Made by a program: the position numbers and the translations under genes
Shown here: positions 8,951 to 20,520 of the stretch, one piece after another
Position numbering within the stretch: position 1 is the first letter of the stretch
Layout: every line of letters begins with the position of its first letter
Notes under the pieces: generated by a model
Told to the model about the DNA's origin: nothing
The model's database searches: none
Seen by the model: only the letters and a program-made list of their open reading frames with translations
NCBI GenBank assembly: GCA_945859605.1
Contig: OX243824.1
Coordinates: 251,831-315,830 of the forward strand
Origin: Lumbricus rubellus
Taxonomy: Eukaryota; Annelida; Clitellata; Crassiclitellata; Lumbricidae
DNA length: 64,000 bases
Reading direction: 5' to 3'

Positions 8951-11759
8951 AGCTGGCCTGCTAAGAGCAATCAAAAAAAGGAAAAACTTTACATTAATTT
9001 CATCAAGAACCCCACACCTGAAAACAAACTTATTTTTACTAAATATCGTAACAAATATAAAACCATTCGCATCAGACTAGAACAAGATTATTACACAAGT
9101 GAATTCAGCAAGCACAGGAATGACATTAAGAAAACTTGGCAAATAATCAAAACTATAATTAATGTTGATGACAGAAACTCGCATATTAAAGAACTACTTA
9201 TTAACGAGGACTTAACTAACGACCCAGGGAAAATAGCTGAACACTTTAACTCCTACTTTGTAAATCTATACCTAAACCCTTATCTCTTAAAATCCCATCC
9301 TCCAGTAGCTCCTTCCATAACTTCATGCCCCCCTCCACCCTAAACTCTCTTGGCATCCTACCAACAGACACTCATGAAATACTATCTATCAACAAAACTC
9401 TAAAAAAAACCTATAGCTCTGGACCAGATGACCTTAATCCCCAGGTACTGGCCCCCATACTGGACCTGATCGCTACTCCACTTGCTGATATAATTAACTG
9501 CTCTCTCAAAAATGGAGAAGTACCCTCCGAAATTAAATTAGCAAAAATAATACCAATACATAAGCAAGGCAGCAAAACTGAAATATCTAACTACAGACCT
9601 ATCTCAATCCTACCTTTCTTCTCTAAATTTTTTGAAAAGATAATGTACGATCGACTATTTTCTTTCATAAACCACAATAACCTTATGTACCCCCTTCAAC
9701 ACGGTTTCCAACCTGGGCACTCCACCTCTATGTCCCTATTGGACATACAGGATAAAATATCACAGGCTATGGACAATAATGAATTCTCTCTGGGTGTATT
9801 CCTGGACCTAGCCAAGGCTTTCGATACCGTAGACCATAAAATTCTGTTGCAAAAGCTGGAGCATTATGGAATAAGGAACCAGGCTCTGAATTGGTTTAAA
9901 AGCTACTTGAACAATCGTTACCAGCAAGTTTCTTGCAATGGCAAATTATCAACATTCCAACTAATTATGTTTGGTGTTCCACAAGGCTCGATACTAGGAC
10001 CTCAAATTTCTTAATATACATAAATGACCTTCCCAACTCGACTAGTATACTAAGATTTATCCTATTTGCAGACGATACCAATGCATTCCTATCCAATGCC
10101 TCTTATGACCAAATGATCTCAATAGCAAATGAAGAACTTGTCAAGACAAATGACTGGTTCAAATCAAATAAACTGTCACTCAACATATCCAAAACCATTT
10201 GCATTGTATTTAGATCCAGTAAGAAATCAATTCCCGACTCGAGCATGACCGTGGAAATTGACGGTACGACAATTCCCTCTGTCTCCTCCTCAAAGTTTCT
10301 TGGTGTCCATATTGATGAGCACCTAAAATGGACTAATCACATATCTGAAATATCTAAAAAAGTCTCTAGGAGCATTGGAATAATAAGACGTATAGCATAT
10401 TTGCTTCCGCCCTATATATTAAAAAACCTGTACTTTACTTTGATCTACCCTTACCTTACCTATTGTAATTTCATCTGGACCTCAACCTATGACTCCCATA
10501 TTGCTAGCTTGAAAATTCTCCAAAAAAAAGCCATCAGACTCATAACCAGGTCGCCTCCCTGTGCCCACACCAAACCTCTATTTTTGGATCTTAACCTCCT
10601 TAACATTAGTCAAATTAAATTCACACAAACATGTGAATTTATGTATAAATTCCACAATGGTCTCCTTCCATCCTGTTTTGTATCCTATTTTAATAAACTA
10701 GAGCATTCGTATGCTACCAGAAATAAACGGGACTACATAAGCATTTACCCGAGATCTAATACACGTAAATTTTCTATTAAATACCAAGGACCCTTAATGT
10801 GGAACAGTTTACCTCCCAGTATTAGGATGGGCATGGCTTTCACTCAATTTAAACGTCTGATACGTGTGCATACGGTGAAAAATGTTATATAAAATGTTTA
10901 TCTAAAACTAATATTATCGTGTGATATTGGTCAACTAATGGCCTCTTCTTCTTCTTCTTCTTCTTCTTCTTCTTCTTCTTCTTCTTCTTCTTCTTCTTCT
11001 TCTTCTTTCTTCTTCTTCTTCTTCTTCTTCTTCTTCTTCTTCTTCTTCTTCTTCTTCTTCTTCTTCTTCTTCTTCTTCTTCTTCTTCTTCTTCTTCTTCT
11101 TCTTCTTCTTCTTCTTCTTCTTCTTCTTCTTCTTCTTCTTCTTCTTCTTCTTCTTCTTCTTCTTCTTCTTCTTCTTCTTCTTCTTCTTCTTCTTCTTCTT
11201 CTTCTTCTTCTTCTTCTTCTTCTTCTTCTTCTTCTTCTTCTTCTTCTTCTTCTTCTTCTTCTTCTTCTTCTTCTTCTTCTTCTTCTTCTTCTTCTTCTTC
11301 TTCTTCTTCTTCTTCTTCTTCTTCTTCTTCTTCTTCTTCTTCTCTTCTTCTTCTTCTTCTTCTTCTTCTTCTTCTTCTTCTCTCTTCTCTTCTTTCTTCT
11401 TTTCCCCCTCTTTCTCTCTGTCTTCCCTCTTTCTGTCTCATTGTGCCTCTAACTTACTCCCTCACTAAACACACAGCTACATGCAAATCTCCCACTTTGA
11501 TACTAACAAGACATGCGTCATCTATCCAACATCTTTGCCCTGAGTAATCATTATCTAGGGCCCCTAACTAGTGGGATTTTCCCTTCTGGGGCTCCTATTG
11601 CTTCCCTTGAATTGCTACTTGTTTGCCCATGTATTTTTTTATTTTTTTATTTAACATCCTTAGCTTCATTTAGCAAGTAGTATTATGTAATTGCTGTATC
11701 TATTTTATTATTTTGTGTTTTGGGAGCAATAAATTTGATTTGATTTGATTTGATTTGAC
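8951..11759 (+). mobile_element. CR1-like LINE, 5'-truncated, frameshifted reverse transcriptase
   Basis: Comparison with block B, which reads straight through at this point, fixes both ends to within a few bases; a target duplication of about 4 bp (ACTA) is possible. The element starts in the linker between endonuclease and reverse transcriptase. It then encodes the RT with SNYRPISILPFFSKFFEKI, FLDLAKAFDTVDHKILL (motif A), GVPQGSILGP (motif B) and FADDTN (motif C catalytic Asp pair). An apparent one-base deletion just after 10000 splits the RT into frames 9325-10014 and 9933-10892. A C-terminal segment with GPLMWNSLPPSIR follows, then a 3' region ending in GATTT repeats. RTs of this type reverse-transcribe their own RNA at the nicked target. 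This copy is dead. Confidence 0.9.
10944..11392 (+). repeat. Long CTT (GAA) triplet tract
   Basis: About 450 bp of almost pure CTT repeat with phase slips near 11005 and 11343 lies in the 3' region of the LINE just after its coding part. Reading frames through it (poly-Ser, poly-Phe, poly-Glu) are artefacts. Polypurine tracts of this length can form triplexes and are length-unstable. Confidence 0.95.
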
Positions 11760-11950
11760 TATAGACAGCGTCGTATATTCTCAATTGTTGTCCCATCCAC
11801 TTCGAATGTTGGAGATGCGTCTACTCTCTAGGAATGATTCCAGTACGTTTTTCAAGATGCTGAAATCTAATTTGTAGTGCCGCGTTTATTCTGAACGCGC
11901 TTCTGGTTGGGCATCTTGAAGGGGCGCTATATAAATTACCTTTGACATAA
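11760..11950 (+). mobile_element. L2-like LINE fragment, 3' continuation
   Basis: This continues the element at 8745-8950 after the younger LINE insertion and ends in the shared GGGGCGCTATATAAAT terminus. Confidence 0.65.
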
Positions 11951-11959
11951 ATTCGGGAC

Positions 11960-12740
11960 CGATGTTTGATGAGATTGTCGCATGTTTTCCTGCTGCCAAT
12001 TTAAAATGAGCATCGAACAAATGCAGCAGTTAAAAGCTGCTCTTCAACACGACTTATAAATACAGTCACAAAAAACTGAGCAGCGTCCATGAAATGTCTT
12101 AGTAAAAATGCTTGTGTTCCAATTACGGGCTTTTCGGACCTGGGCATAATTTTTATTGTATTGGTCACAAACGTCAATTGCTTCTTACACCTTTGATACT
12201 AACTTTCAAATGAATTAGGAACATAAATATATACCACCAGAGGCGGTAGTTAATATAACCCATTATGAATCTTAAAACAGGTGTGCAAAGCGCACGCTTT
12301 CTTCTTGAAAGAACAGCTTAAAAGAGGTGTTTTGAATTTTATTCAGATGCGTAAATCCCACATAAAAACACACAAAGATGCGCTCGGTAGATTCTAAATC
12401 GTTGGATTGACAACGCGTCCGGTCAACTCTCTGCAAAATGTGAGCACTGCTGTCAGCCCTATGATGAAACAATTCATCAATGTTTACCATGTTGCCTTCC
12501 GCGGAAATGTCCGTTGCACATTATGAAACAAAAAAGTATTTAAAAAACTAATCGAACAAAAACCAACATTTAATCGATCAACATTTTGCGATTAATTTAA
12601 ACGTTGAAATCTGCAGACTTAGTTTTTGTGTTTGTCGACCTTAGTATTATTAGATTTTAATGATTCCTAATGAGATTAAGGCTGTACAAAAAGCAAGATT
12701 TTGCTATATATAGCATCGGAAAAATCGAAATCAAGGTTTT
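11960..12740 (+). repeat. Dispersed repeat 'RepA', copy 2 (3' border of block A)
   Basis: Matches 318-830 and 35510-36270. The homology to block B extends to about 12740 and then stops at ATTC repeats, marking the end of the A/B segmental duplication. No gene seen. Confidence 0.55.
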
Positions 12741-13635
12741 CAATTAAACTTCGCCCATTCATTCATGCATTCAGTCATTCATTCGTTCATTCGTTCATTC
12801 AGTCATTATTATAATATCGCTCTCCTCACTGCCAATGTACGTGCAGTGACGGAGTTACAAATATATTTTACTACCATACTTGTTGCCTTATAGGCTTATA
12901 TCATCCGAACAACACCATCACAGTTGATTGATTGATTGACTGATTGAATGATTAGTTCATTGATTGATTGATTTGTTCATTGATTGGTTGATTGCCATAT
13001 TACAGCACATATTCACGAATTACTGATAGGAGGAAGGAGGAACATATTCCAACAGAACCGGTAGTAAATATAACCCATTATGAACCTTAAAATAGGTGTG
13101 CAAGGGGTTTACTGTCAATACCGCACACACAATACCGCGCACACAATACCGCGTTTTTTCAATACCGCGCACCATCAATTATACTGCGCACGATCGTTAT
13201 TTGCGAATTAGTTCAATCCAGCTTTTATTTCTCGCTCGTTATTTTCGTCAATCCAGCTTCTATTTTTGACCTGCTCGATACAACCAGGGATCCTGCAGAG
13301 AAGGTACAACATATTGGCTGATACTGCTTCTGTTGTCTTTGACTCAGCATAATTATGATGTCATGTAGCCAGTCCTCCACTCGACGTCATATCTTGCCAC
13401 CGACGGAGCATTACAGCCGGTAATCAATCAGATGAGGGTGTGAAGGAGTGGCTATTGTTTCTGTCCACTGTCTTTAAGAATCTTATTGTTCAAGGGGATT
13501 CTTTGTACTTATTAGGGTGCACTGTGAGAGGCGCTTTATCAATCTGTATACAAATGAAGTGGACAAGACTAGAATTAAATAGAGGACCAGCCACGCTGTC
13601 ATGCTGGGGAAGAGTAACTGAAGTGATCTATTTGT
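12741..13635. other. Gene-free stretch with short simple repeats
   Basis: ATTC repeats at 12755-12810 and TTGA-type repeats at 12920-13000 are followed by a small relic of RepA near 13020-13110. At 13115-13190 the words AATACCGC and CGCACA recur as a short degenerate tandem. No reading frame resembles a protein. Confidence 0.5.
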
Positions 13636-13862
13636 GGGGTGCGTTGGTGTAGTGGGTATGTTCATTGGCTTGCAGCCGAAGGGTTGCAGGCTCGAATCCA
13701 CCTCAAGTCGCCATGTAGGGACCTTGGGCAAGTAATTTACTAGCAGTTGCTCAGCGCTTAGGTGTGAAATTCTGATGCAGTGTCCGTGCTGTAGTCGAGA
13801 GCGCTTCTGAGTAGTAATCTTGAAGGGGCTCTATTGTGAGTGCACATACATACAGTCATACA
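13636..13862 (+). mobile_element. tRNA-derived SINE, copy 1
   Basis: The head contains TGGTGTAGTGG (box A-like) and GGCTCGAATCC (box B-like), the internal RNA polymerase III promoter of a tRNA-derived SINE. The body (CTTGGGCAAGTAATT, then TGCTCAGCGCTTAGG) and a tail ending GAAGGGGCTCTATTG follow. Diverged copies lie at 17478-17695 (minus) and 23213-23420 (plus). Confidence 0.8.
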
Positions 13863-13869
13863 CATATGC

Positions 13870-16160
13870 ATGTATGTATTATTGTATTTGGACATTTATA
13901 TATTACAATAACCAGATGAAAACGCTTGTAATGACCGCCTATTAGGCCATTATGTTCAGATTATGGATAGATAGAATAAAGTTTAATGGCATTTTATGGC
14001 AAGACCTTAACGACTGCAGAAATGATTTTCATTCGAATCGGAGCAGGACTTGTTTGAATTGAGAATACAGCAAAATTCTGTAATTTATGAAAATTGGCTG
14101 TCTTGGAAGTGGAATTTCGAATTTTTGTATGGGATAAAGTTATAAATTTTAAGTAAAAAATTACATTCTGCTTTGTGAGTCTTCAATATTTCATCAAGTT
14201 TTATTTTCGACGCGTTCCTGTCATATCCTAAATTTTCACTTTCAAGGTTGTATTTAAGAAATTTTAATATAGTGAAAAAAGGTGTCTAAACCCTGCGGTT
14301 GCAGTAATAAAGGAACTTGGATAGTTCCGTGGATGGATGGATGAATGTGGTTAATAAACGGGAAACAATCATGGTAAATTATGGACTGAGCTAGTTATGG
14401 TACATGTAGTTCACTCCTCTCACATTCAACGCATCGGGTCCAGAGGTGCCACTTGCTTCCCGCACCGTGGAATATTTGCATCTGTTTTTAGCTTGTAGTC
14501 TACATTTTGGTTTCTACAAACAATTTTTGCACTGATGTCCTTATTATATAACTCATACACAAAAGTGAAACTGAGGAATTGTGCTTTGTCTCGGTTGTAG
14601 GGCTGTTCATCTGGAATGACCTTCATTCATAACTTCATTTATCACATCTTGCAAATAAAATTTTGTTCCAGATATTTCTAAAATCTTCATTTGCAGTGGA
14701 TGGACTGGAATCGCTCCTGACTTATTTTTCTTGAAGTTGCGATAAATAAGTCTGAACGAATGAATGAATTAATGAATTGATGGATGGTTGGATAGCTGAA
14801 GGAATAATTGAATGACTAAATGAATGAATGAGTGAATGAATGAATGAATGACTGAATGATTGAATGAGTGAATGAATGAAAGGGTGGATTGATAGCTGAA
14901 TGAATGAATGAGTTTATGAATGAATGAACAATGAATGAATGGAAAATGCTCATGTTCTTAATTTCTCACAAGGTTTTCTTTTTTCCGATATTTCATCTTA
15001 ACCTGCAAAACATGCATTTCCAAGTTGCACGATAGATCTACTAATTCATTTAATGGTGACAGTTTTGATCAACATGCCATCTAACTGAAAGCTGGCTGTC
15101 TCACCAGAAAGATCCTCACAAGTGAATTAAAGAAGTACTCATCGTTCATTAACTACCAATGATGACCTTTATTATTAATCAGCAGTTTAACGACATCTTA
15201 TAGCTGCAAAGGCTGTTGTCATCGTTAAAGTTTTCAACGTATTTCCTTTCACTTTTGTTCAACCGTTCAGCAGTTTCTGTCTTTTTCTCTTTCTTTTTTC
15301 TTCTTTTCCACGGAATTTGACGGCAATATTATTATTCTTTTGCACATTTCATGATGTTCACATAGCAAAACATCTGCCTAGTTAGATTAAAATGAAAATA
15401 ATAAAATATTTGTCTCTTGTTTACAAACAATTTTGAACATTCATTGTCCAACAATAAAATTATCCGCATGATTATTAGATTTTCAACATTATAATGAAAA
15501 TGAAAGACAAAAATCCGTACGGTTGCTGCATTTTAATTAATATAGATGTCAAATTTATCTTAAAAGAGGTGTTAAAGGAACTGAACTTTCTCATTGTTTA
15601 CTTAAAATAGGTGTATTCTACTTGATCTATTATTGTTGAGCGTACGTGTACTAACTTTAAAAAAAGTGTGTTTAGGACTGCTTTGCTTTACGAATCGGTG
15701 TCCGCGCTGTGGTTGGGATCACTTTCCATTTATATTCCAAAGGGGCGTTATAACAAGTAACCAAATATTATATATCTCTATATATAATATAGTTTCAGAT
15801 GCGTAAATCTCACATAAAGATACACGAGGATGCGCGTGGCGGCATCTACGTCGTTGGACTAACAACACGTCCAGTCAACTCCCTGCAAGATGTGAGTAGT
15901 GCTGCCATTCCAATAATGAATGGATGAATGAATGAATGAATGAATGTACGAACGAACGAACGAATGAATGAATGAAAGAAAAATCGTGCTTTTCAACTTT
16001 TTGTTGCCTTATGTTTCTGGATATTCAAAAAAAATAACTAAAATGCATTGCAACCTTTGTTCTGTTTGAACTATTTTGGTAAAATTTGGACGTTTGACGT
16101 AGATATGAATTGCCCATAAGATTGTAAAACATGAAAGTCTTTCTCAGGCTTTCCTCTCTC
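13870..16160. other. Gene-free AT-rich stretch with GAAT microsatellites
   Basis: No convincing coding sequence. It holds GAAT/TGAA-type simple repeats at about 14757-14940 and 15915-15975 and a RepA relic at 15780-15912. Confidence 0.5.
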
Positions 16161-16169
16161 ATCTTAACA

Positions 16170-16245
16170 CAGTCTTATTTGGCCGCGCTGAGGTTGGGAG
16201 CGCCTCTGAGTAGCCCCCGTGAAGAGGCGCTATATAAATGCAATC
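16170..16245 (+). mobile_element. L2/SINE-type 3' end relic
   Basis: TTGGGAGCGCCTCTGAGTAG followed by GAGGCGCTATATAAATG is the 3' terminus shared by the L2-like LINEs and the SINEs of this window. Only the end is present. Confidence 0.6.
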
Positions 16246-16259
16246 TAATGGATGCATCA

Positions 16260-17470
16260 TTCATTAAAAATTCTTACTTCTACCCAAAATATTGATAATT
16301 AATAAACCTTAGGGGTGGGTCTTTTTGTCTGATCATGTACATAATTATTATTAATTTACTACTGCCACGGTCGATACGATTGAATAAACTCATAGCGTGT
16401 CCAGAGTTTATATAACATAGGATGTTACCGTCTTAAAGGTGTTCAAGTTGTTTTGTTTTATTTAAATTAAGTTTTTTTTGCAACCAGAGTACCCGGGTAC
16501 ACAAAATGACAGCAAATAAGAAAGTAGAAATATAATGGTTAGAAATGGAGGCTCTGACGGGATGGATATTCCACAAGAGAAGGGTCACCCTAAGTGAAAA
16601 ATTATAATAGTACGTAAGTTGATTTTTATCAGATCATGATTTTGTGATCTGTTTTCGACTGTTTAGAAGTTAAGTAGTATCCGATGATTGTTTTATAATG
16701 AAGTAATGTATACACATAATAATTATTAGACTTTGATTTCATTATTATTTTATTATCTTTTCAGTGTGATTCAGTACGTTTCCAATTGACATAATAATAA
16801 ATATGTCATAATAACTATGACTCATTTGATATGCTATCATTGAAAGTTTAACGTTGTACTATAGGACATCAATGTCCGTTGACGACACAATATAAAATAT
16901 ACAGCAAAAACAAATTTCTAGCATCCTAAAAACACCATCAACTGGTGTCTGAATGAAGCTCACAATTTTATCAACTATTCAATCATTAACAACTTAAAGA
17001 AATTCATTTTTCATTTTCTATAGATTGCAATTTAATTAACATTGTTTATATCAATTGTCTCACAACACTAATTTAAACTGTAACACTAAAAAAATAATTA
17101 TGGTTGATACATGCAATTCTGATATCTAAATAATATTAGGTGTTCTTTTCACTGTTCTTATCCTCGAGCATGCTTGAAAAATAAATTCAGGCAAATTTAC
17201 GCAGTATAAATAATACATTATATACATAATTATTTATGATCAAGTTTAAGCACGCTAGAATAACATTATAGGATTAAAAATGCTCAGATAGCAGCTAAGT
17301 TAATTCCTATATAGGGCCTAGTATAATTATTTGCGAAACGCACTCAATTGACATTTTTTCTGGTTATGAGTACTTATAGAGCAGTACGATACCGTGTAAA
17401 AGGTGTCGGAAACATTAAGATCAGCAGGCTTAACCCTTTAATAATAATATAGGGTATAGGATTTCCCATA
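16260..17470. other. AT-rich stretch, nothing recognised
   Basis: Very AT-rich, with no sizeable reading frame and no repeat that I can assign. Confidence 0.5.
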
Positions 17471-17477
17471 CCATTTG

Positions 17478-17695
17478 TTTGTATGTTTGTATGTGCACTT
17501 GTTATAGCGCCCCTTCAGCTATCTCTACTCAGAGGCGCTCCCGATGCAGAGCGGACACTGCATCGGAGTTTCACGCCGAAGCGCTGAGCAATTGTGAGTG
17601 AAGGACTTGCCCAAGGTCCTTACGCGGCGAGGTGGATTCGAACCTCGAACCTTCCGGCTCCAAGGCAACGACGCCACCACTACACCACCGCGCCC
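17478..17695 (-). mobile_element. tRNA-derived SINE, copy 2
   Basis: On the minus strand the element starts GGGGCGCGGTGGTGTAGTGG (box A region) and has GGTTCGAATCC (box B, complement at about 17633-17643). It continues with GACCTTGGGCAAGTCC and GAAACTCCGATGCAGTGTCC and ends GGCGCTATAACAAGTGC. It is one of the two best-preserved copies in the window. Confidence 0.9.
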
Positions 17696-17699
17696 CATC

Positions 17700-18400
17700 A
17701 TTTACTACAATCTCGGCATTAAAGGGTTACAGGCTTGGTCTATGCCATCGCAAAGTCTAAATTAGTAGGCCTATCATTAAACTCTGCCACTGGTTGCACT
17801 CTGCCAGTACCAGTCCCAGGCCTGGACAAAAGAGGAGGGCGTCGCTAATGGTCTTAGTTACCACACAGCGACGTTAAACTGCAACTACTACAGTAACTAC
17901 TACTAGTATCGTTATATTGTCGAAATCATGGATTATACTGGAAACCATTATAAATGGGCTTTAGAGCTATAAGACAGGTGTTAACGTGACCAGTTAATAT
18001 AAGACAAACTACTGCCGCGCCTATTGCTAAATCCGCCAATGGTTTCTTTTGCACTTTAGGCTTTAAGTTTGAAATATGACGCAACCTCCAGCTAAGAAGC
18101 AAAAGTTTGATGTGTAGCCTATAGATTCACCTAATAGGGCTACGCAATTATTACGAAGTCTCAATTGTACCCTCCCCTCATCCCCCAAATCAGATCTGCG
18201 GACATAGTAGAAGACATGTATATCATTGTTTTATGGTCGATAGGTGCTTTATATAAGATTGGATTTCATTATTTAAAAGGTGTCTAATGCGAGTATTTTA
18301 GCAAATCGACTAATTTGTTCCACAACGTTAACATCTCTTGAAACGTCTCCTTTTCAGAGTTGAGATGATAATTCGATCGTTTGTACTTTGTTTGTCTTCA
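17700..18400. other. Intergenic or intronic stretch before the kinesin exons
   Basis: Contains a short dispersed motif (CCAGTCCCAGGCCTGGA, about 17810) that recurs near 27650 and 45645. No further kinesin exon was recognised here. Confidence 0.4.
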
Positions 18401-18401
18401 G

Positions 18402-18950
18402 ACGCTACAATGTCTAAAGACTGGAACCCTGTCGCGAACAACAGCGAGTACAAACATGAACGCACAGTCATCGAGATCTCATGCAATTTTCACACTACAC
18501 GTTCGACAACAGAGAATCTTTAAAGCTGACGTAAGAATAATTCATTGTTATCATTTTGGCTATTGTTAGTTCATTCATTCATTCATTCATTCCATGGTAT
18601 TCGGTGAAATTATATTTTGCTTTATTCCAATCTTCTGTTCTATTTTGTGCCACACATTCTAATCTATTTTTTAAAGTTCAAATCCATTCCGTTCCTTTTT
18701 ATTCTATTCTTTTCTTTTAGGATTCAATTTCTTTTCTATTGTATTCTATTCTGTTCCATTCCAATCTATTACTGTTCTATTTTATACTAAATTTAATTTT
18801 AAATTTAATTTTAAATTTTGATTGATTGATAGATTATTTGAAATTTTGATTGATTGATTTATTGATTTATTGATTGATCATACATCTTTCAGTTGACGAA
18901 TGGAGGAGCGACAGATGTCAATGCAGATGATAACAACGTATCAACTTTGC

Positions 18951-18985
<35 letters not shown>

Positions 18986-19057
18986 CTACAACAACCGGAG
19001 ATCCAAGAACTTGAAATGTTGTCCGCTAAGTTCAACTTCGTTGATTTGGCTGGATAG
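18402..19057 (+). pseudogene. KIF21-like kinesin motor, two-exon fragment
   Basis: Exon 1 (18402-18530, 43 codons, phase 0) is bounded by TTGTCTTCAG and the donor GTAAGAAT. It encodes [14 protein letters not shown], then [15 protein letters not shown], which is the switch I (SSRSH) region of a kinesin motor in the form typical of KIF21/KIF4 kinesins. The intron is 18531-18892. Exon 2 starts at 18893 after CATCTTTCAG, carries a polyglutamine run encoded by CAA repeats, and then AKFNFVDLAG, the switch II motif. In a working kinesin SER follows; here TAG follows at 19055, and within about 30 bp the sequence becomes a dispersed repeat. The motor's P-loop, coiled coil and tail are absent. This is probably a captured, truncated gene piece, though an exon of a real gene with a rearranged 3' side cannot be excluded. 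Confidence 0.8.
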
Positions 19058-20300
19058 GATAATGGAAATTTTGAAGCAGCATAACATGCGCAATTTTTAA
19101 TTTATATATTATTGTGAATTGGCGAATTCAAGGTGTGTTAGGAGACTTAATCAACTCTGTGTTACACGCAGTGCTCAACACGAAACTATGCAATACAATG
19201 CAATACAATTATACTGATCGCTTTTTAACCAAAATGAGATGACATATCAATACAAGATCCAGCAGTAACGGTTTGCGCATTCGCTTCTCTTTGGATCTTA
19301 GTTTATATAATTATAGGCCATCCATTATAGGCATGGAGCTGCGCACTAGTCTAAGAGAGCTCTCCAGTAATAATATTGGGTCTCCTAACTCCTGAAATTG
19401 AACAATATCTCTTTAAAATGGCAATAGACACTATTCTAGACTGTAGGCCTAGGCCTATACACATAGCGCATGTTAAATATGATGTTTGACCCTGCGTGAT
19501 GCATATTCAATTATTTTTATTTAGCGCCTTATTTCATTTCTACACGTAATATTCCTCTTAGCAACCACAATTAATTCGGTATCCAAGGACGCGGTTTCAA
19601 ACGTTGCAACTAGAGGCGCTGCATGCAGCCTCCATGAACGTAATTTTAACACAGTTTAGATAGGAAACTTTTTGTTTTGTCCATAATAGATCCCCGCTTT
19701 CTCATTACTTGCCCAAATGTACCGCGTAAATGGGACAAAATCCCAGTAAGCGTATACGTTCAATTTCAAAGCCACTGGTGGCCGTAATACTTTGCAAAAC
19801 ACTGGTCAAATTGATAGCCTCGTTAGATACTTTTTTAATGCGGTCGACCGACTATATTTAAACGTCAGAAATACACAAAATGATGCTCCGCTGGGCCGCT
19901 GCCAAGGGGTAAAACCCTGTAAGCCTGTATAGCGGTAGGTCAATGCCGAGGCACACCGTGCCCGTAAACCTAATAAAACAAACAAAAAATAAAACTAGCA
20001 AAATGAGAAGCAGACTCATTAAAACTTGCCTTTTTTCTCGGGGTTGAACGCACTGGGAGCGCTTCTGAAAGGCTCTTGCTGCAAGAGGCGCTTTATAACT
20101 GGTCAGATACAATACAATGCAATAAAACAGTGCATGCGAAGTCTAGTATAGCAGACCGCGAGACTTGTAGGCATGGCCGAACTATCAAAGAGCGTGGCCC
20201 CTCCGAACATAACCTATGTCAGAGGCGGCGGTGCAGGCCTATATATAATTCATATACATTTCAATGCCGACGCTGGAATGCGGTGTATAGGCCTAAACAT
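19058..20300. other. Gene-free stretch with dispersed repeat relics
   Basis: 19080-19200 (ATGCGCAATTTTTAATTTATA, then GTTACACGCAGTGCTCAA) matches the far 3' flanks of the Mab-21 blocks (8380-8470, 34320-34395, 53980-54090, 63865-63950). At 20050-20115 there is another L2-type 3' end (GGGAGCGCTTCTGAAAGG, then AGGCGCTTTATAA). No gene recognised. Confidence 0.5.
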
Positions 20301-20307
20301 GTATGTA

Positions 20308-20342
<35 letters not shown>

Positions 20343-20520
20343 TTGTATGTATGTATGTATGTATGTATGTATGTATGTATGTATGTATGTATGTATGTAT
20401 GTATGTATGTATGTATGTATGTATGTATGTATGTATGTATGTATGTATGTATGTATGTATGTATGTATGTATGTATGTATGTATGTATGTATGTATGTAT
20501 GTATGTATGTATGTATGTAT
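20300..20520 (+). repeat. GT/GTAT microsatellite, left half
   Basis: A GT run is followed by about 180 bp of GTAT repeat, directly abutting the LTR that starts at 20521. The tract resumes at 21474. Frames reading MYVC or IHTY through it are artefacts. Confidence 0.95.

Noticed and set aside
10935..11468. Poly-Glu, poly-Ser and poly-Phe reading frames
   Set aside because: They are translations of the CTT triplet tract in a LINE 3' region, with no flanking coding signal.
17600..17695. Functional tRNA gene
   Set aside because: Boxes A and B are present but the acceptor and anticodon stems do not fold and the SINE body follows; it is a SINE head.
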